This document shows positions 5,489 through 5,521 of a DNA stretch of 5,521 nt, piece by piece. How positions within the stretch are numbered: the first letter of the stretch is position 1; each line of letters opens with the position of its first letter. The notes under the pieces were generated by a model. It saw only the letters and a program-made list of their open reading frames with translations. It was not told the DNA's origin and did not search any database. A program made the position numbers and the translations under genes. This DNA comes from Cycloclasticus sp. (GTDB lineage: Bacteria > Pseudomonadota > Gammaproteobacteria > Methylococcales > Cycloclasticaceae), in assembly GCA_016764415.1 (NCBI GenBank), contig JAESRY010000056.1, positions 1 through 5,521 of the forward strand, written 5' to 3'.

Positions 5489-5521
5489 GTAAGGGTGTTA
5501 AACCGTTATTTTTCACAAGGT

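Overview
This window is ordinary chromosomal housekeeping and envelope DNA, most likely from a marine or aquatic gammaproteobacterium. PurM and SodB closely resemble their enterobacterial relatives. The purM, DUF2066, CDP-alcohol phosphatidyltransferase, perM order is a neighbourhood typical of Gammaproteobacteria. Base composition is moderate (mid-40s % GC by eye). No mobile element, CRISPR array, tRNA or rRNA is visible, and no stretch over 300 bases lacks a gene.

Left block (1-1113, minus strand): the purine genes purM and purN. Only the first 23 codons of purN lie in the window. purM most likely starts at a TTG at 1113, which gives the family's usual 345 residues. A TATAAT promoter sits just upstream of it.

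Centre block (1228-3916, plus strand): a tightly packed three-gene operon, divergent from purM. It encodes a secreted DUF2066 protein, a membrane CDP-alcohol phosphatidyltransferase that resembles CMP-forming cardiolipin synthase, and a PerM/AI-2E-family membrane protein. The first two genes abut (TAGATG) and the last two overlap by 14 bases. The candidate -35 boxes for the operon and for purM lie almost on top of each other at 1167-1173. The operon ends at a strong hairpin (3942-3970) that can also serve sodB from the other side.

Right block (3989-5310, minus strand): sodB (iron superoxide dismutase), then upstream of it a separately terminated gene for a PuuD-like integral membrane protein without a cytochrome c domain. 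A hairpin at 4668-4697 separates the two. A similar hairpin at 5461-5488 probably terminates another minus-strand gene that lies beyond the right edge.

Functionally the window joins de novo purine synthesis, an envelope/lipid operon whose first protein has no known function, and oxidative-stress defence. I found no clearly new biological system. The points most worth following up are the DUF2066-phosphatidyltransferase-PerM operon and the stand-alone PuuD-like membrane protein.
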